Source: Kalaharituber pfeilii
Taxonomy: Eukaryota > Ascomycota > Pezizomycetes > Pezizales > Pezizaceae
Reading direction: 5' to 3'
DNA: 64,000 bases
Assembly: GCA_015179045.1 (NCBI GenBank)
Contig: WHUZ01000001.1
Coordinates: forward strand, 1,240,001 to 1,304,000
Within the stretch, counting starts at the first letter, position 1. Each line of letters starts with the position of its first letter. Of this stretch, positions 11,528 through 21,472 are shown piece by piece. Below the pieces are notes generated by a model. That model had not been told where the DNA came from, did not search any database, and worked only from the letters and a program-made list of their open reading frames with translations. Position numbers and translations under genes: made by a program.

Positions 11528-11921
11528 TGTGGGGTGATCGCAATCGCTGGGGCGGGAGCTGTGCTTGTGCGGGCCGGGGGGAGGTGAGGCCGGGCATAGC
11601 GGGGCATAGCGGGGCATAGCGGGGCATAGCGGGGCACAGTCCTGGTCCCTGCCAAGAATGAGTTTTTTTTTTTTTTTTTTTTAATATTTGATAGCACGCA
11701 TACACTCGCGGCAGCATGCTCGCCCCGATGATGACCCCCCATCTTACCGTCTGCATGTATTTCTTTTATGATTCCCTGCTTCTCCTCGACTAGGTAGGCT
11801 CGTTCGCTCCAGAACAGCGCGGGTCACACGGGCCCTGCGATCGGCGGCTGCAGCCTTCGTCCGCCCCCCGCAGCGCAGCGCCCGGTCCAGCTGCGCACCC
11901 GAACCCCCCCCCCCCCACAGA
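11528..11921. promoter_or_regulatory. Bidirectional promoter region ILV1/MRH4
   Basis: Divergent intergenic stretch of about 0.4 kb. It holds the 10-bp repeat, a run of about 19-20 T near 11660-11681, and a C tract of about 12 near 11906-11918 directly before the MRH4 ATG. No Gcn4 site (TGACTC) was noticed. Confidence 0.6.
11591..11640. repeat. Five 10-bp tandem units (GGGGCATAGC) upstream of ILV1
   Basis: Units at 11591-11600, 11601-11610, 11611-11620, 11621-11630 and a diverged 11631-11640. On the minus strand, four units each contain an ATG. Because the period is 10, consecutive ATGs fall in different frames; only the one at 11617 is in frame with ILV1. A T tract lies just upstream on the ILV1 side (about 11660-11681). 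Confidence 0.9.
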
Positions 11922-13691
11922 ATGCTCACCATGTTGCCCCCGCGCTCCGCCGGCCGTCTCGTGTGCTCCCACACGCTCTCCAGGCCGCGGCTCAGTGCTC
12001 TCGACGCATCCACATTGCCATTGGGCATCCGAACAATGGCCAGAGCCCGGCCCAGCCGTCTCCAGCTCTCCCAAAAGGTAGCCGTCAGTGAGAAGCCTGC
12101 CTTGGCGAAGAAAAAGCAGCCGTTATACCCTCCGGGCCTCAACCGCAGGGAAATCGACCTACCACCGCCCCCTCCGCCCAGACCGCAGCAGCAGGCGCCC
12201 AGGAATCCAAATGACAAGCAATTGGCCAAGGTCAAGGCCCGGCCGGAATTCAAGCACCTCAAGATGCAGCGCTCGCTCGACATCATCTCCAAAACGCAGA
12301 AGGAGAAAGCGAGGCAAGCCCTCCACGACGAGCTGCCGGCAGAGTTTCCGGATTACGGGTTTCTCCCAAAGATACACGAGTCGCTGAAAACAGATGTCTT
12401 CACGGACCTGGAGACGTTTCTACCGACACCAGTCCAGCGGCTTGCGTATGATGCGCTCCTCAACTTTGACATTGAGGCACCAGTACCGACGAAGCCTCGG
12501 TCGTACCTCATTGCTGCTGAAACAGGCTCAGGGAAAACCCTTGCGTACCTACTCCCTGTGATCCATCACATGAAGCGTGAGGAAATTTTAGAAACTGAGC
12601 GTCAAGCCCAGGAAGCTGAAGCATTGAAGAATGCACCGCCATCTAGTAACCTCTTCGAAGTGGACCCTGCGGAGATTGACCCCGGTGTCCCCAGACCCAA
12701 ACCGCGAGTCGTTATCCTGCTTCCCACTTCCGAACTCGTCGCCCAAGTCGGCAGGATCGTCAAAAAAATCTCCCACGTGGTCAAGTTCCGCGCCTGCCTT
12801 CTCTCACGGGAATTCTCCGCCAGCGTAATCCATAGCCGCCTCGCGCACAAACCGGACGTGATCATCAGCACCCCGCATCTGTTCAGCTCCATCGCCCAAT
12901 CCGACCCCGGCATCCTCTCCAAATGCTACTACCTGGTCATCGACGAGGCAGACTCCCTCTTCGACCGCTCCTTTTCCGACATCACCAAATCGGTTCTCGT
13001 CCGCGCAGAAAAGCTAAAGCAACTCATCCTCTGTTCCGCAACAATCCCAAGGTCCCTCGACAATGCACTTCGCCAACAATACCCTGACATCACCCGCCTC
13101 GTCACCCCCAACATCCACGCCATTCCGCGGAGAGTCCCAATGACGGTTGTCGACGTTGACGGCGAGCCATACCACAGCGACAAGTTCCTTGCATGCGCAG
13201 ACACGCTGTACAACATTGCCCGGGAGCCCGGCGAAGAAGGTTTCGTAAAAACAGTCATTGTATTTGTCAACTCCCGGGAGGCCACCACTCCACTCAAAGA
13301 GTACCTTTGCTCAAAAGACATCGACGCAGTCGAGCTGGGACGAGACACACAGACCCGTTCAAGCAACACGCTAGACTACTTCACGGGCCCCAGGATCGAG
13401 TTCACGGCGGACCCCGAGGAGATGAAAAAAGCTGGACCCCGCGCGGGGCTCAAACGAATGAAAGTCCTGGTCACAACCGACATTGCGAGTCGAGGTATCG
13501 ACACCAAGAACGTGAGAAACGTGCTATTATTCGATGTGCCGTATAGCACCGTCGACTTCATCCATCGCATCGGGAGAGTAGGTAGGATGTATCGTAGGGG
13601 AAGGGCATTCGTGTTCGTGGATAAGCAAACGAATAAGGCGTGGATAAGGGAGATTAAGGAGTGTATGCATATGGGGCAGGGGTTGCTGTAA
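11922..13691 (+). CDS. MRH4: Mitochondrial DEAD-box RNA helicase MRH4
   Basis: Single exon, 589 aa. Yeast Mrh4 is a matrix ATP-dependent RNA helicase needed for late assembly of the large mitochondrial ribosomal subunit. Helicase blocks in order: the Q-like FLPTPVQRLAYDAL, Walker A AAETGSGKT (near residue 198), motif Ia-like LLPTSELVAQ, STPHLF, DEAD in VIDEADSLFD, SAT in LILCSATIP, VIVFVNSRE, VTTDIASRGIDTKNV and HRIGRVGR. Motif Ia reads PTSEL instead of the common PTREL, as in divergent Mrh4 proteins. The N-terminal 50 residues are rich in Arg/Ser/Leu with almost no acidic residues, consistent with a presequence. A poly-proline stretch follows near residue 81. Mrh4 is preferred over other mitochondrial helicases because of the inserted acidic linker between motifs I and Ia. 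Confidence 0.9.
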   Translation: MLTMLPPRSAGRLVCSHTLSRPRLSALDASTLPLGIRTMARARPSRLQLSQKVAVSEKPALAKKKQPLYPPGLNRREIDLPPPPPPRPQQQAPRNPNDKQLAKVKARPEFKHLKMQRSLDIISKTQKEKARQALHDELPAEFPDYGFLPKIHESLKTDVFTDLETFLPTPVQRLAYDALLNFDIEAPVPTKPRSYLIAAETGSGKTLAYLLPVIHHMKREEILETERQAQEAEALKNAPPSSNLFEVDPAEIDPGVPRPKPRVVILLPTSELVAQVGRIVKKISHVVKFRACLLSREFSASVIHSRLAHKPDVIISTPHLFSSIAQSDPGILSKCYYLVIDEADSLFDRSFSDITKSVLVRAEKLKQLILCSATIPRSLDNALRQQYPDITRLVTPNIHAIPRRVPMTVVDVDGEPYHSDKFLACADTLYNIAREPGEEGFVKTVIVFVNSREATTPLKEYLCSKDIDAVELGRDTQTRSSNTLDYFTGPRIEFTADPEEMKKAGPRAGLKRMKVLVTTDIASRGIDTKNVRNVLLFDVPYSTVDFIHRIGRVGRMYRRGRAFVFVDKQTNKAWIREIKECMHMGQGLL

Positions 13692-14146
13692 AGAAACGAT
13701 TTGGGTGTGCATGTGTGTGTTGCTGGATGAAATCCTTATATTCTTTGTAAATTACTTCATAGTTTATATGTATTTGTTAGTTTTAGCGGTTTAAACGCGA
13801 ATTAGAGAGAAAAAAAAAAAAGAAAAAGAAAGTATCGACAGTTCAGGGTAAATGCGTTTTTTTCCTTTTTTTTTTCTCCCCGTTTTCCTGAAAAAATGCT
13901 TTCTCATTTTATACAAGGATGAAAAATACCCCTCAAGAGGAACAGATTGCCGACATTTTGTCGACATTGACGAATCTAAAATTTGGTATTGATGCTACAA
14001 TTAAGGAGGGAGAAAAAAAAAAGCGAACAAACACACTTTTCAACTCTACTCAGAAACATGCTCGGGTTCGAGAGAATAGTCACAGCTAAAATCATGAACG
14101 AAGCAGAACTCAGGGGAAAAAAGCACGAATTTAATCTATCCAGTCT
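13692..14146. other. Convergent intergenic region MRH4/PRO1
   Basis: Holds A-rich (13810-13830) and T-rich (13858-13873) stretches expected of 3' ends. The short plus-strand open frame across it runs into PRO1 antisense and is a shadow. No gene seen. Confidence 0.6.
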
Positions 14147-15862
14147 CTATTTCATCGAACGCATGGCAGCTTCTTCCTCTGTTTCTGCAATAGCAATTAA
14201 ACTCTTCAGGTCTGTTGAGCTCTTTGCCCTCTCTGGGAAGAAAGCTGTGTTGTCCCGGTGGGCGACGTACTCCGTGTCTAATTCAAATACGTTAGTCACT
14301 GTCCCATATATAAACAGATTCCAGGATTGCAACTTACCAGCATATCCCAACAAACTCTCAATTTCAGAGCTCTTATGGCCTTTGATCCTCGTAATCTCTG
14401 CTGAAGAATAGTTCACCAACGCCCGTCCAACCTCCTCTCCCAATGGCTCCCAATTGTCCCCCTCAATGCGCCTTGCAACAGCTATGCTTACCGGCTCTTG
14501 CTGCCCAAATATCCCTTCTACCGCCACAACACCTACGGGAAGCAGTCCTGCCTTGTCATGGCGGGTGAGGGCCTTATACGCCCCCTCATCGACATAGACA
14601 GTACCGTGAGGCTTCAATCCATGAAGAATCCAGAAATGTCTGTCTTTGATTGCTCGGCCTTGAGGCAGGAAGCGGGTGTGGAGAGGGCAGAGGGGGATGT
14701 CTTTCGGGAGAGCACTGGTAGAGACTATGGGGATTCCGGAGGGAGTTCCGGGGCGGGGAGTTTGCAGCTTGGTTGCAGAGGAGAGGGAAGAGGTGGCGAT
14801 GGGGTCTTGAGTGGAGATAGGGCCCCTGATGGGGGTGCTTGTGCCAGAATAGGAGGAGACTTGTGTGGATTGAATGTATTTCACGATGTGGAAGATGTTT
14901 GAAGGTGTTGAGGAACGGGTGATGATGGTGGTTACGCCGGCGGAGGTAGCGAGGCGTGCAGCGATGAGCTTTGTAGCCATACCCCCCGTGCCAACGCTTG
15001 AGCCCGCAGTCGATACTGTAACGTACATGATTAGAGATATATTTCAATTGTATGAGGATAATTGTATTTACCATCGACGGTCAATGCACTGATATCCTCC
15101 ACAACCTCAATCGGCTTCGCATCAGGGTGCGTTCTTGGGTTGTTGGTGTACAGACAGTCCACGTCTGTCATCAGAAAGAGGTAGTCGGCATTGACCATGC
15201 CAGCCGTGATCGCGGAAAGGGTATCATTGTCTCCGAACTTGATTTCGGAAACAGCAAGGGTATCGTTCTCGTTCACGATGGGGATGACTCCCATGTGCAA
15301 CAGCTCTGAGAAGGTGTTTGCAGCATTGAGATATTGCGTTCGCTGCGGGCAATATTAGTGAGAATAAATATCTGTGAACGAGAAATTGAATCTGAACATA
15401 CATCCATAATGTCATTCCTCGTCAAGAGGATTTGCGCAATTGGCTGGCGCAGCTGCTTGAAGAGCTCATCCCACAGCGCGATGAGCCTGCATTGCCCCAC
15501 CGCCGCAATCGCCTATTATCCTCCGTCAACTCCAATCCCATAATTCCATATCAACCTTCCCACTCACCTGAACAGCCGAAAGCACCTTCGGTCTCTTATC
15601 AATATCCAATCTCCTCAGCCCAATTCCAATGGCACCCGATGAAACCAGAATCACTCGATGCCCATCCCGCCGAAGTCGCACGCACGTTTCGACCAGCAGC
15701 GAGAGGTTTGAAATGAGAGGCTCGTGGGTCTTCTCGTCGCAGATGGAGGACGTCCCTGATCGAGATGTTAGCCCCAATTAATACTTGCTGCTCCGTAGGA
15801 GTCGGAAAGAGGACTATCTGACCAAGCTTGATGACAATTGTGAGAGCTCGTGGACCCTTCAT
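14147..15862 (-). CDS. PRO1: Glutamate 5-kinase
   Basis: Cytosolic enzyme (EC 2.7.2.11) that phosphorylates glutamate, the first and feedback-inhibited step of proline synthesis. Six exons in translation order: 15862-15823, 15755-15568, 15512-15402, 15342-15072, 15015-14338, 14277-14147 (472 aa; all five introns 55-67 nt and in phase). Amino-acid-kinase domain: [29 protein letters not shown], the nucleotide-site [35 protein letters not shown] and [11 protein letters not shown] Ser/Thr/Pro-rich insertion of about 60 residues, common in fungal enzymes, follows. The C-terminal PUA domain is intact ([45 protein letters not shown]). The gene shares a promoter with ATP23. Confidence 0.95.
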
Positions 15863-16484
15863 GGTGAGTCAGTTGTGCGACAACGACAAAGGCCGGTAGA
15901 GGGAAGAAGAGTTTGCGGGGCTATAGGAGACGGAATGGGGATGAAAGAAGGAAATATATGTCGGAGAGCGATTCTCAGAAGCTTGAGTTTTTGCACAATG
16001 CCACCCTTCTGCTACAAATTTTTACTGTGACTCGTTTTGCAAGTAGAGTTGGGAGCTCTCTCAATTACTTAGTAGCTAGCAATAATCGCATAGCTGTAGA
16101 GATGGCATTGGATGTAGCTAATGTATGGCCGCAGTAATTGAACATGATAATTATTCAAGTGCTTTCTTTTACAATTCGACAGTCAAGTAAGTGCAGCAAG
16201 GGTTCATCTCTTGCGGGTATCCCGTTGCTTCGATTTGCGGAAGATTTTCCTCCAAAACTCAAAGCCATCATCACAGGTGTAAGCTTATTGCCGCAAGTTG
16301 CAAGGCATTTATGATACCTCAGTCACGGGTGCCTGCTAGGCAGCCATTTCAGCAGGGAATAGTGCATATGCAGTATGCAGGCTTAGGTCGGGAGCCCCAC
16401 CTGCCGATATTCCTTGCAGAAAACCCTTGCAGCTTGCTTGTGAAGGAAGATCAGTGAAACAACCACTCAATAGTACCCGCACCT
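15863..16484. promoter_or_regulatory. Bidirectional promoter region PRO1/ATP23
   Basis: About 0.6 kb between two divergent starts. Several short plus-strand frames (for example 16191-16457) could act as upstream ORFs of ATP23 if the leader is long. No clear TATA box or binding site identified. Confidence 0.5.
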
Positions 16485-17323
16485 ATGGCTTCCTCAGCGG
16501 CGGACGCCCCTCCGGATTCACTGGCCTCTCAAACAACTCCACCGCCGCCGGCAGAATCGAATCCATTCCTTGCGTCAGATGACAGTCCAGAAAGAGTCAT
16601 CAAAGGCGGCCCGGAATGGTGGAGACGCTCATTTGCATACATGACCAACCTGGGCATGACCCCAGAGCAAAGGGCTCAGTATGAAACCGACCGAGGGCTG
16701 AAGCGTGAGCAAGAGCAATGCCGCCGCTGTGAGAAATGGCGAGACTGGAACCTCAGTTACAGTCAGTTTTACCAAACTTTTCCTCACCTCCGCTACAATT
16801 CAGCCGTATTCTAACAAGCAAGAGCCCTGAAGGTCCAATAATACGCTTCATGAACGAGAACATTACGAAGGTCGAACCATCCGTTAAGCCTGATCCCGAA
16901 ATCATCCGCTGCCTCCCGTGCGACAAGTATCAGTCAGGCGGCTTCTCCCCAAGCCATGGTATACTTTTGTGCCAGAATAGGCTTTTATCCCGGAAACACG
17001 CCGAAGATACCATTGCGCACGAAATGATCCATATGTATGACCATCTGCGTTTCAATGTAGACTGGATGGATCTGCGGCATCATGCTTGCTCTGAGATTCG
17101 TGCTAGTAGCCTAAGTGGAGAGTGCCGATGGACAAGAGAGGCTTTTGGTCGAGGTGTGTGGGACTTCACCAGGCACCACCAGGACTGTGTGAGGCGGCGT
17201 GCGACACTGAGCGTTAGAGGACATCCGAAATGCAAGGACGATGTCCATGCTGCGAAAGTTGTCAATCAGGTCTTCGAATCATGCTTCACCGATACGAGGC
17301 CATTTGATGAGATATATCGATAG
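16485..17323 (+). CDS. ATP23: Mitochondrial inner-membrane peptidase ATP23
   Basis: Metallopeptidase of the intermembrane space that matures subunit 6 of the F1Fo ATP synthase and chaperones its assembly. Two exons, 16485-16765 and 16819-17323 (261 aa); the 53-nt intron (GTTTTA..AAG with CTAAC just before the acceptor) is needed to join the frames and gives WNLSYSHKSPEGP. The zinc-metalloprotease motif HEMIH is intact within DTIAHEMIHMYDHLRF, followed by the family's DLRHHACSEIRASSLSGECRW pattern (given here in part) and HPKC near the end. Cysteines are spaced as in Atp23, a substrate of the Mia40 import route. The acceptor is not a consensus CAG, so the junction could shift by two codons. 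Confidence 0.9.
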
Positions 17324-17694
17324 TGAAGGGATGGAGAAAAATCATGATGGCGTTTTGAATATTGGCGACTTTAGCCCGAGAAAATATCACCTGTTAAATA
17401 CTTTACTGCAACTCTCCCTTCAGTCTATATATTTTTGCTCAGATGCTCTCTAAATGGACTGGTAGTGAGGTTTCTTGTATATAGCTCGAGATTCCCTTGA
17501 CTGAAGAGTACCAATGGTTGCATATATAGCTAGCGTACATAACATACTTAATGAGTGACTTGGGATTACATATAGCGCCAAGCGGCGCCGTTATTGCATA
17601 CGAACAATCTTTTAGCTTCGCTTTTTCTCAGGCATCATTTAATCCTGGCAACCAGCAGACTTACGCTCACGTCTCAGCAACGCCATGGTAACGT
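17324..17694. other. Intergenic ATP23 to SKI6
   Basis: Tandem plus-strand spacing of 371 bp: ATP23 3' end and SKI6 promoter. A short inverted GGCGCC motif lies near 17582-17590. Nothing else recognised. Confidence 0.5.
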
Positions 17695-18685
17695 ACATCC
17701 CGCTCCTGAAATTGTTGCAGTAAAGCATGGATGCTAACTGCGCTCGCTCACTTAGTCGCGGTACGAGTTACTCTCTCCTGAAGGACTCCGACTCGACGGG
17801 TACGTTAAATCAGTTTACCACCAATAAACAAATACTTGCAGAGATTGACGAGTTATGCCCTTAGCACAGTCGACGATGGAACGAACTTCGGCGTATCTCC
17901 GCACAAATGTCGACCCAATCGGCGGTTGATGGGTCTTCATACCTAGAGCAGGGAAATACCAAGATAATATGCACTGTCATTGGTCCAGCAGAAAGAGGTA
18001 GCGGAGGTGGTGGTGGTGGTGGCCCCAAAACAGACTCAGAGGCCAATATAGTCTTTGAGGTCAATTATGCAGCATTCAGTGGAGTAGAGCGAAAACGTCG
18101 AGGGAGAGGTGATAAGTGCGTCGCTGAGGCTTATTGGAATACAGAGGTGAATCAGCTAACTCTCTTGCGTGAGGTAGGCGTGTTGCAGAGATGCAGTCAG
18201 CATTACAGCGGACATTTTCATCAATAGTACTAACACATCTCCTGCCGAGATCGGATATACTTATTACACTTCACATACTATCACAAGACGGGTCTGTGTT
18301 GGCTACGTGTATCAATGCCACGACGCTGGCGCTGATCAATGCCGGAATCCCGCTCCTTGACTATGTTACAGCCTGCACAGCTGGCTCCTCAAGTTCCTAC
18401 ATGGCAAACGACGAGAATGCAGATCCAATGCTGGACCTCAATTCAGTGGAAGAGGGTGACTTGCCGTCATTAACCCTAGCAACAGTAGGAGTAGGGGAAC
18501 GAATTGTATTATGCAACATGGAAAATAGGGTCCAACTGAATAGGCTAGAAGGCATGATTGCTGTGGCTATAGACGGATGTAAGGAATTGAGAGGTGTGCT
18601 TGATAGTGTGGTGAGAAAATGGGGTGGGGATGTGCTGAAACGGAGAAGAGAATCTGAGCGCTTGGCTGGAAGGATTGAATCATAA
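17695..18685 (+). CDS. SKI6: Exosome core subunit RRP41/SKI6 (RNase PH-like)
   Basis: Subunit of the nine-protein RNA exosome ring in nucleus and cytoplasm, structural in fungi. Four exons: 17695-17697, 17756-17799, 17870-18115, 18178-18685 (266 aa). The first coding exon is only the ATG: a GTAACG donor follows directly, and exon 2 continues SRYELLSPEGLRLDG. Later introns (70 and 62 nt, donors GTACGT and GTGCGT) restore RRWNELRRISAQMSTQS and RGRGDKRVAEMQSALQRTF, both strongly conserved in Rrp41. The RNase PH fold is recognisable: DGSSYLEQGNTKIICTVIGP, LTHLLPRSDI, CINATTLALINAGIPL and DYVTACTAG. A run of eight glycines interrupts an early loop (near residue 67). Convergent with the SRR1-like gene, 157 bp apart. 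Confidence 0.92.
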
Positions 18686-18842
18686 AAGTTCTTAATGTTG
18701 GATTTGACAATTCGTAGAAATGGGAATATATCATACTGGGATTCCAAATTGTTGCATGCAGCCTTTGGGTTATTTGGTGTAATATGCATATGAAAATTAT
18801 AGATAGGGTAAGCTTGGCATCTGAAACATGTACTCAGTCGGC

Positions 18843-19763
18843 CTAGTCTTCTAACAGACAGTTTTCACCGCTGTGGGACCTGTAATAAAATGCCTGGTCG
18901 GAAAATGCTGCATATTCCTCTTTCATGCCAAATTTCTTGAAGTTACCAGGCCCTGTGAATGGATAGTTGTATTGATTGTGTTTGCTGTTGTGATCCGCAA
19001 AAATTTCTGGAGTCTCTGATTTCCTAAGGGTATATTGGTAAACAACTGCTAGGTTGAGAAAAGTTCACGCGTCACATACAATGTTGTCTCTGTATATAAC
19101 TCCAAAATATTCCCAAACACCAGCATAGGGCGCTTCGTAAGAGCTCTCGCATATAGGGTATTACTAAGGTGTGGTGCATAAACGAAGGTGAGACTGTCAA
19201 TGCGTTCAAATCCGAGAGGCGTCTCAACAATGTTGAATCCAACTATCTCTGTCAAAATCCTCTTATCTATCTCATTAAAAACCGGGTCTTGTGCGTATAA
19301 TTCGACCCCACCCAGTTTCTGGACAGTCCCATCAACTGATGCTATGATGGAGGACTTAGTTTATGGTATCATGTTTTCAAGAGGATATATACTTACATGA
19401 CTTCCATCCAAAGACCTCCATCAAACTTTCCAGAAGGGCCAGCTGGTAACCACTGTGACAATCTCTGTACGGTATATCCGAGTCTAAAGACCCTAATCCT
19501 AGGCAAACACATTTTGTGATCCTTCCCCTCGGGGAATTCACAACCTCGGGCATCAAAATTGTCTGTGCAAATGTTTTAACATTTTCCCATCCTTCTGATT
19601 TCAAAAGCCTACCCCTCCACTCCTTATAGATCGCCAGTGTTGCTTCGTATGATCGAGTAGGTTGCCCAGGCTTTGGATCCCCTCCAATGTAGCGAGCTTC
19701 GGGACCCGATTTAATATGGGTCCAGCCATCAGCACCGGCATGTACTTTCCGTCGCCGAGGCAT
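18843..19763 (-). CDS. SRR1-like domain protein
   Basis: Three exons in translation order: 19763-19397, 19341-19080, 19023-18843 (269 aa; introns 55 and 56 nt, in phase). SRR1 (Arabidopsis, sensitivity to red light reduced) and its yeast relative Ber1 are linked to circadian, heme or microtubule phenotypes; the biochemical role is unknown. The domain's core is clear: CVCLGLGSL, then YRDCHSGYQLALLESL, LYAQDPVF, VETPLGFERID, VYAPHLSNTLY and NILELYTET. I placed the start at MPRRRK; the frame runs upstream through an A/T homopolymer (FFQFFFFF), which is unlikely to be translated. No catalytic residues can be named. Confidence 0.85.
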
Positions 19764-21054
19764 GTAGTATCTGCTTAGGCTAAAGAACGCCAAAAAAAAA
19801 AAAAAAAATTGAAAAAATAAATTTAGAGGGATAAAAAGAAGGGTCAATGAAACCTGGCTCTAGATAAGGTACCGTATGGGTATCAGCAAGAATTCCCAGC
19901 AGGATAAATCAAATAGATACTTGACATGAAGATCTTTGCAACGAGGTGTGCCGAAAGAAGGGTATATATATGTTCAAGGAAAGGTAAAAAGGAATCGGGT
20001 AGAGCGAGGATGGGAGACCAAGAAAACCTGGAGGGGCAATTGCAATGGCGGTGCACCGGTGGTGGATTCTTCGGCCGCACTTTTAAGCTCCTCTTTGCAA
20101 AATGCAAAAAATTAGTTAAGTACTTCTCTCGGGCCCGCAAGTGACCGCAAATTTCCAAGCCAGACAAATCTATTATGTACTGAGCCTAGCGCCAAGAAAA
20201 AAGCGCAGCACCATTACAGAAAAAAAATTCATTGGATCGCTTAATGTCAATTACGTTTGATGCGAGCAGCATAGTTCCTTCTCGGCTTAGGCAACTGCGT
20301 TCCATTGGGTCCTCGCTACACCTTGGCAGCAACCACACCACACACTCTTAAGCATGGTACGGCATAGTGACTTAGAAGCATGATGAGTATGTATTCATAT
20401 GCATGTCATGAAGTATAGCAAGTGTGATGGCAGCATAGCATGATTTTTTTTTTTTTTTTTTTTTTGTCACATGACCCCGCATGCGGCTCTTCGCCATGGC
20501 AGGACAGCATAGCATGATAAGTATGTGTAGCATGGTGAGTATTTGAGAAGATCGAGCACAGTAGAGAGCGGGAATGGATCAGTGCAGGGGGGAGGTAGGG
20601 GGGCGGTATGGGAGTAGGAGCGTGGTGGTATAGAGGGCCTCTCGGTCGGGAGGCCAGTTACTGCTTGTACTAAGTATTGCACTTACTAGCACTTGCTACG
20701 TATGAGGAGATACAGGTATTTCTTCAATTGAGCCTAGAAGTGCAAATGTCAAGTTTTAAGCTAGTCTGACTAGTTTTAAGCCGCATGCAGGATCAACCAC
20801 ACTAGGAAAGGGCAGTAAATACAATCACGTGTTTTACGAGTGTGAATGGTAGCGGGCAATACTTTGTGCACACAACGCAGCCTCGAGCCCACACACCAGG
20901 CTGAACAAGAGTTATTACGTCTTCGGGGAGGGAATTAGATGGAAAGAATAATATGAAGCCGAAGAAAAATAAAATGGTACAATTGAGCAAAGTACTGAAA
21001 ATAGAAACTGTGTGTTCAGTAACAAGTACTGAACCTTGCAATAATGAGCAACAT
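19764..21054. other. Intergenic SRR1-like start to PET191 end
   Basis: About 1.3 kb with poly(A) at about 19793-19808, a poly(T)-headed insertion (listed separately) and a locally repeated motif AGCATGRTRAGTATG near 20379, 20511 and 20530. A TCACGTG hexamer core occurs at about 20824. No gene recognised. Confidence 0.5.
20431..20518 (-). mobile_element. Short poly(A)-tailed retroinsertion candidate with 14-bp direct repeats
   Basis: CAGCATAGCATGAT occurs at 20431-20444 and again at 20505-20518. Between them lie 21-22 T followed by 39 bases (20466-20504). Read on the minus strand this is a 39-base body ending in a poly(A) tail, flanked by a target-site-duplication-like repeat, the hallmark of LINE-type retroposition of a short RNA. 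The caveat is that related AGCATG motifs occur nearby, so the repeats might be a local duplication. I do not recognise the body. Confidence 0.45.
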
Positions 21055-21472
21055 TCATGTTCTGTTGCCTGATTGTCGAGCGTTATCGTCTTCGGCCTTG
21101 TTATCGTTTTGCTGTGCAAAATATGGTCTTCCTGCGTACAATTGCCCACCACCCTCTCCCATCCTGTACTTTCCACCACCCTCAAGCTCTGTGGATAGTG
21201 CCACTGGATAGTTCCCACGGAACCGCTTCCTCATGTCCACCATTCCCCGCTTACAGTCGCCATATCCTTTCTTCAATTGCTGACACCGGGCTGGTAACGT
21301 GTCCACCAGAGGTGGGCGAAGGCAATCAGCAGGCTTGTTTCGCTCAACGAAGACACAGTCCGAATGCTGGAGGCAATCAGCTAGGGCGGCACCTGGTGCC
21401 TTCCCTCTGTTAGAATGTTACCTTAAGTACCAGAATGGGGCACTGACGAATTTCTTTACATGAGGATGGCAT
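21055..21472 (-). CDS. PET191: Cytochrome c oxidase assembly factor PET191/COA5
   Basis: Small twin-cysteine protein bound to the intermembrane-space face of the inner membrane and required for cytochrome c oxidase assembly. Two exons in translation order: 21472-21448 and 21392-21055 (120 aa). Exon 1 is only 25 nt (MPSSCKEI plus one base); the 55-nt intron has donor GTCAGT, branch CTAAC and acceptor CAG, and splicing restores CKEIR-AALADCLQHSDC without a gap relative to the family. Conserved cysteine pairs follow: C-x9-C twice (DCLQHSDC, DCLRPPL...RCQQLKKGYGDC), and the diagnostic CKRGMVDMRKRFRGN. The tail after this is a hydrophilic extension. The 5' exon is easily missed by gene finders. 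Divergent from MRE11. Confidence 0.93.

Noticed and set aside
11343..11756. Minus-strand ORFs of 137 and 125 codons running through the ILV1 start
   Set aside because: Alternate frames through the 10-bp repeat; no conserved content and they overlap the ILV1 coding frame.
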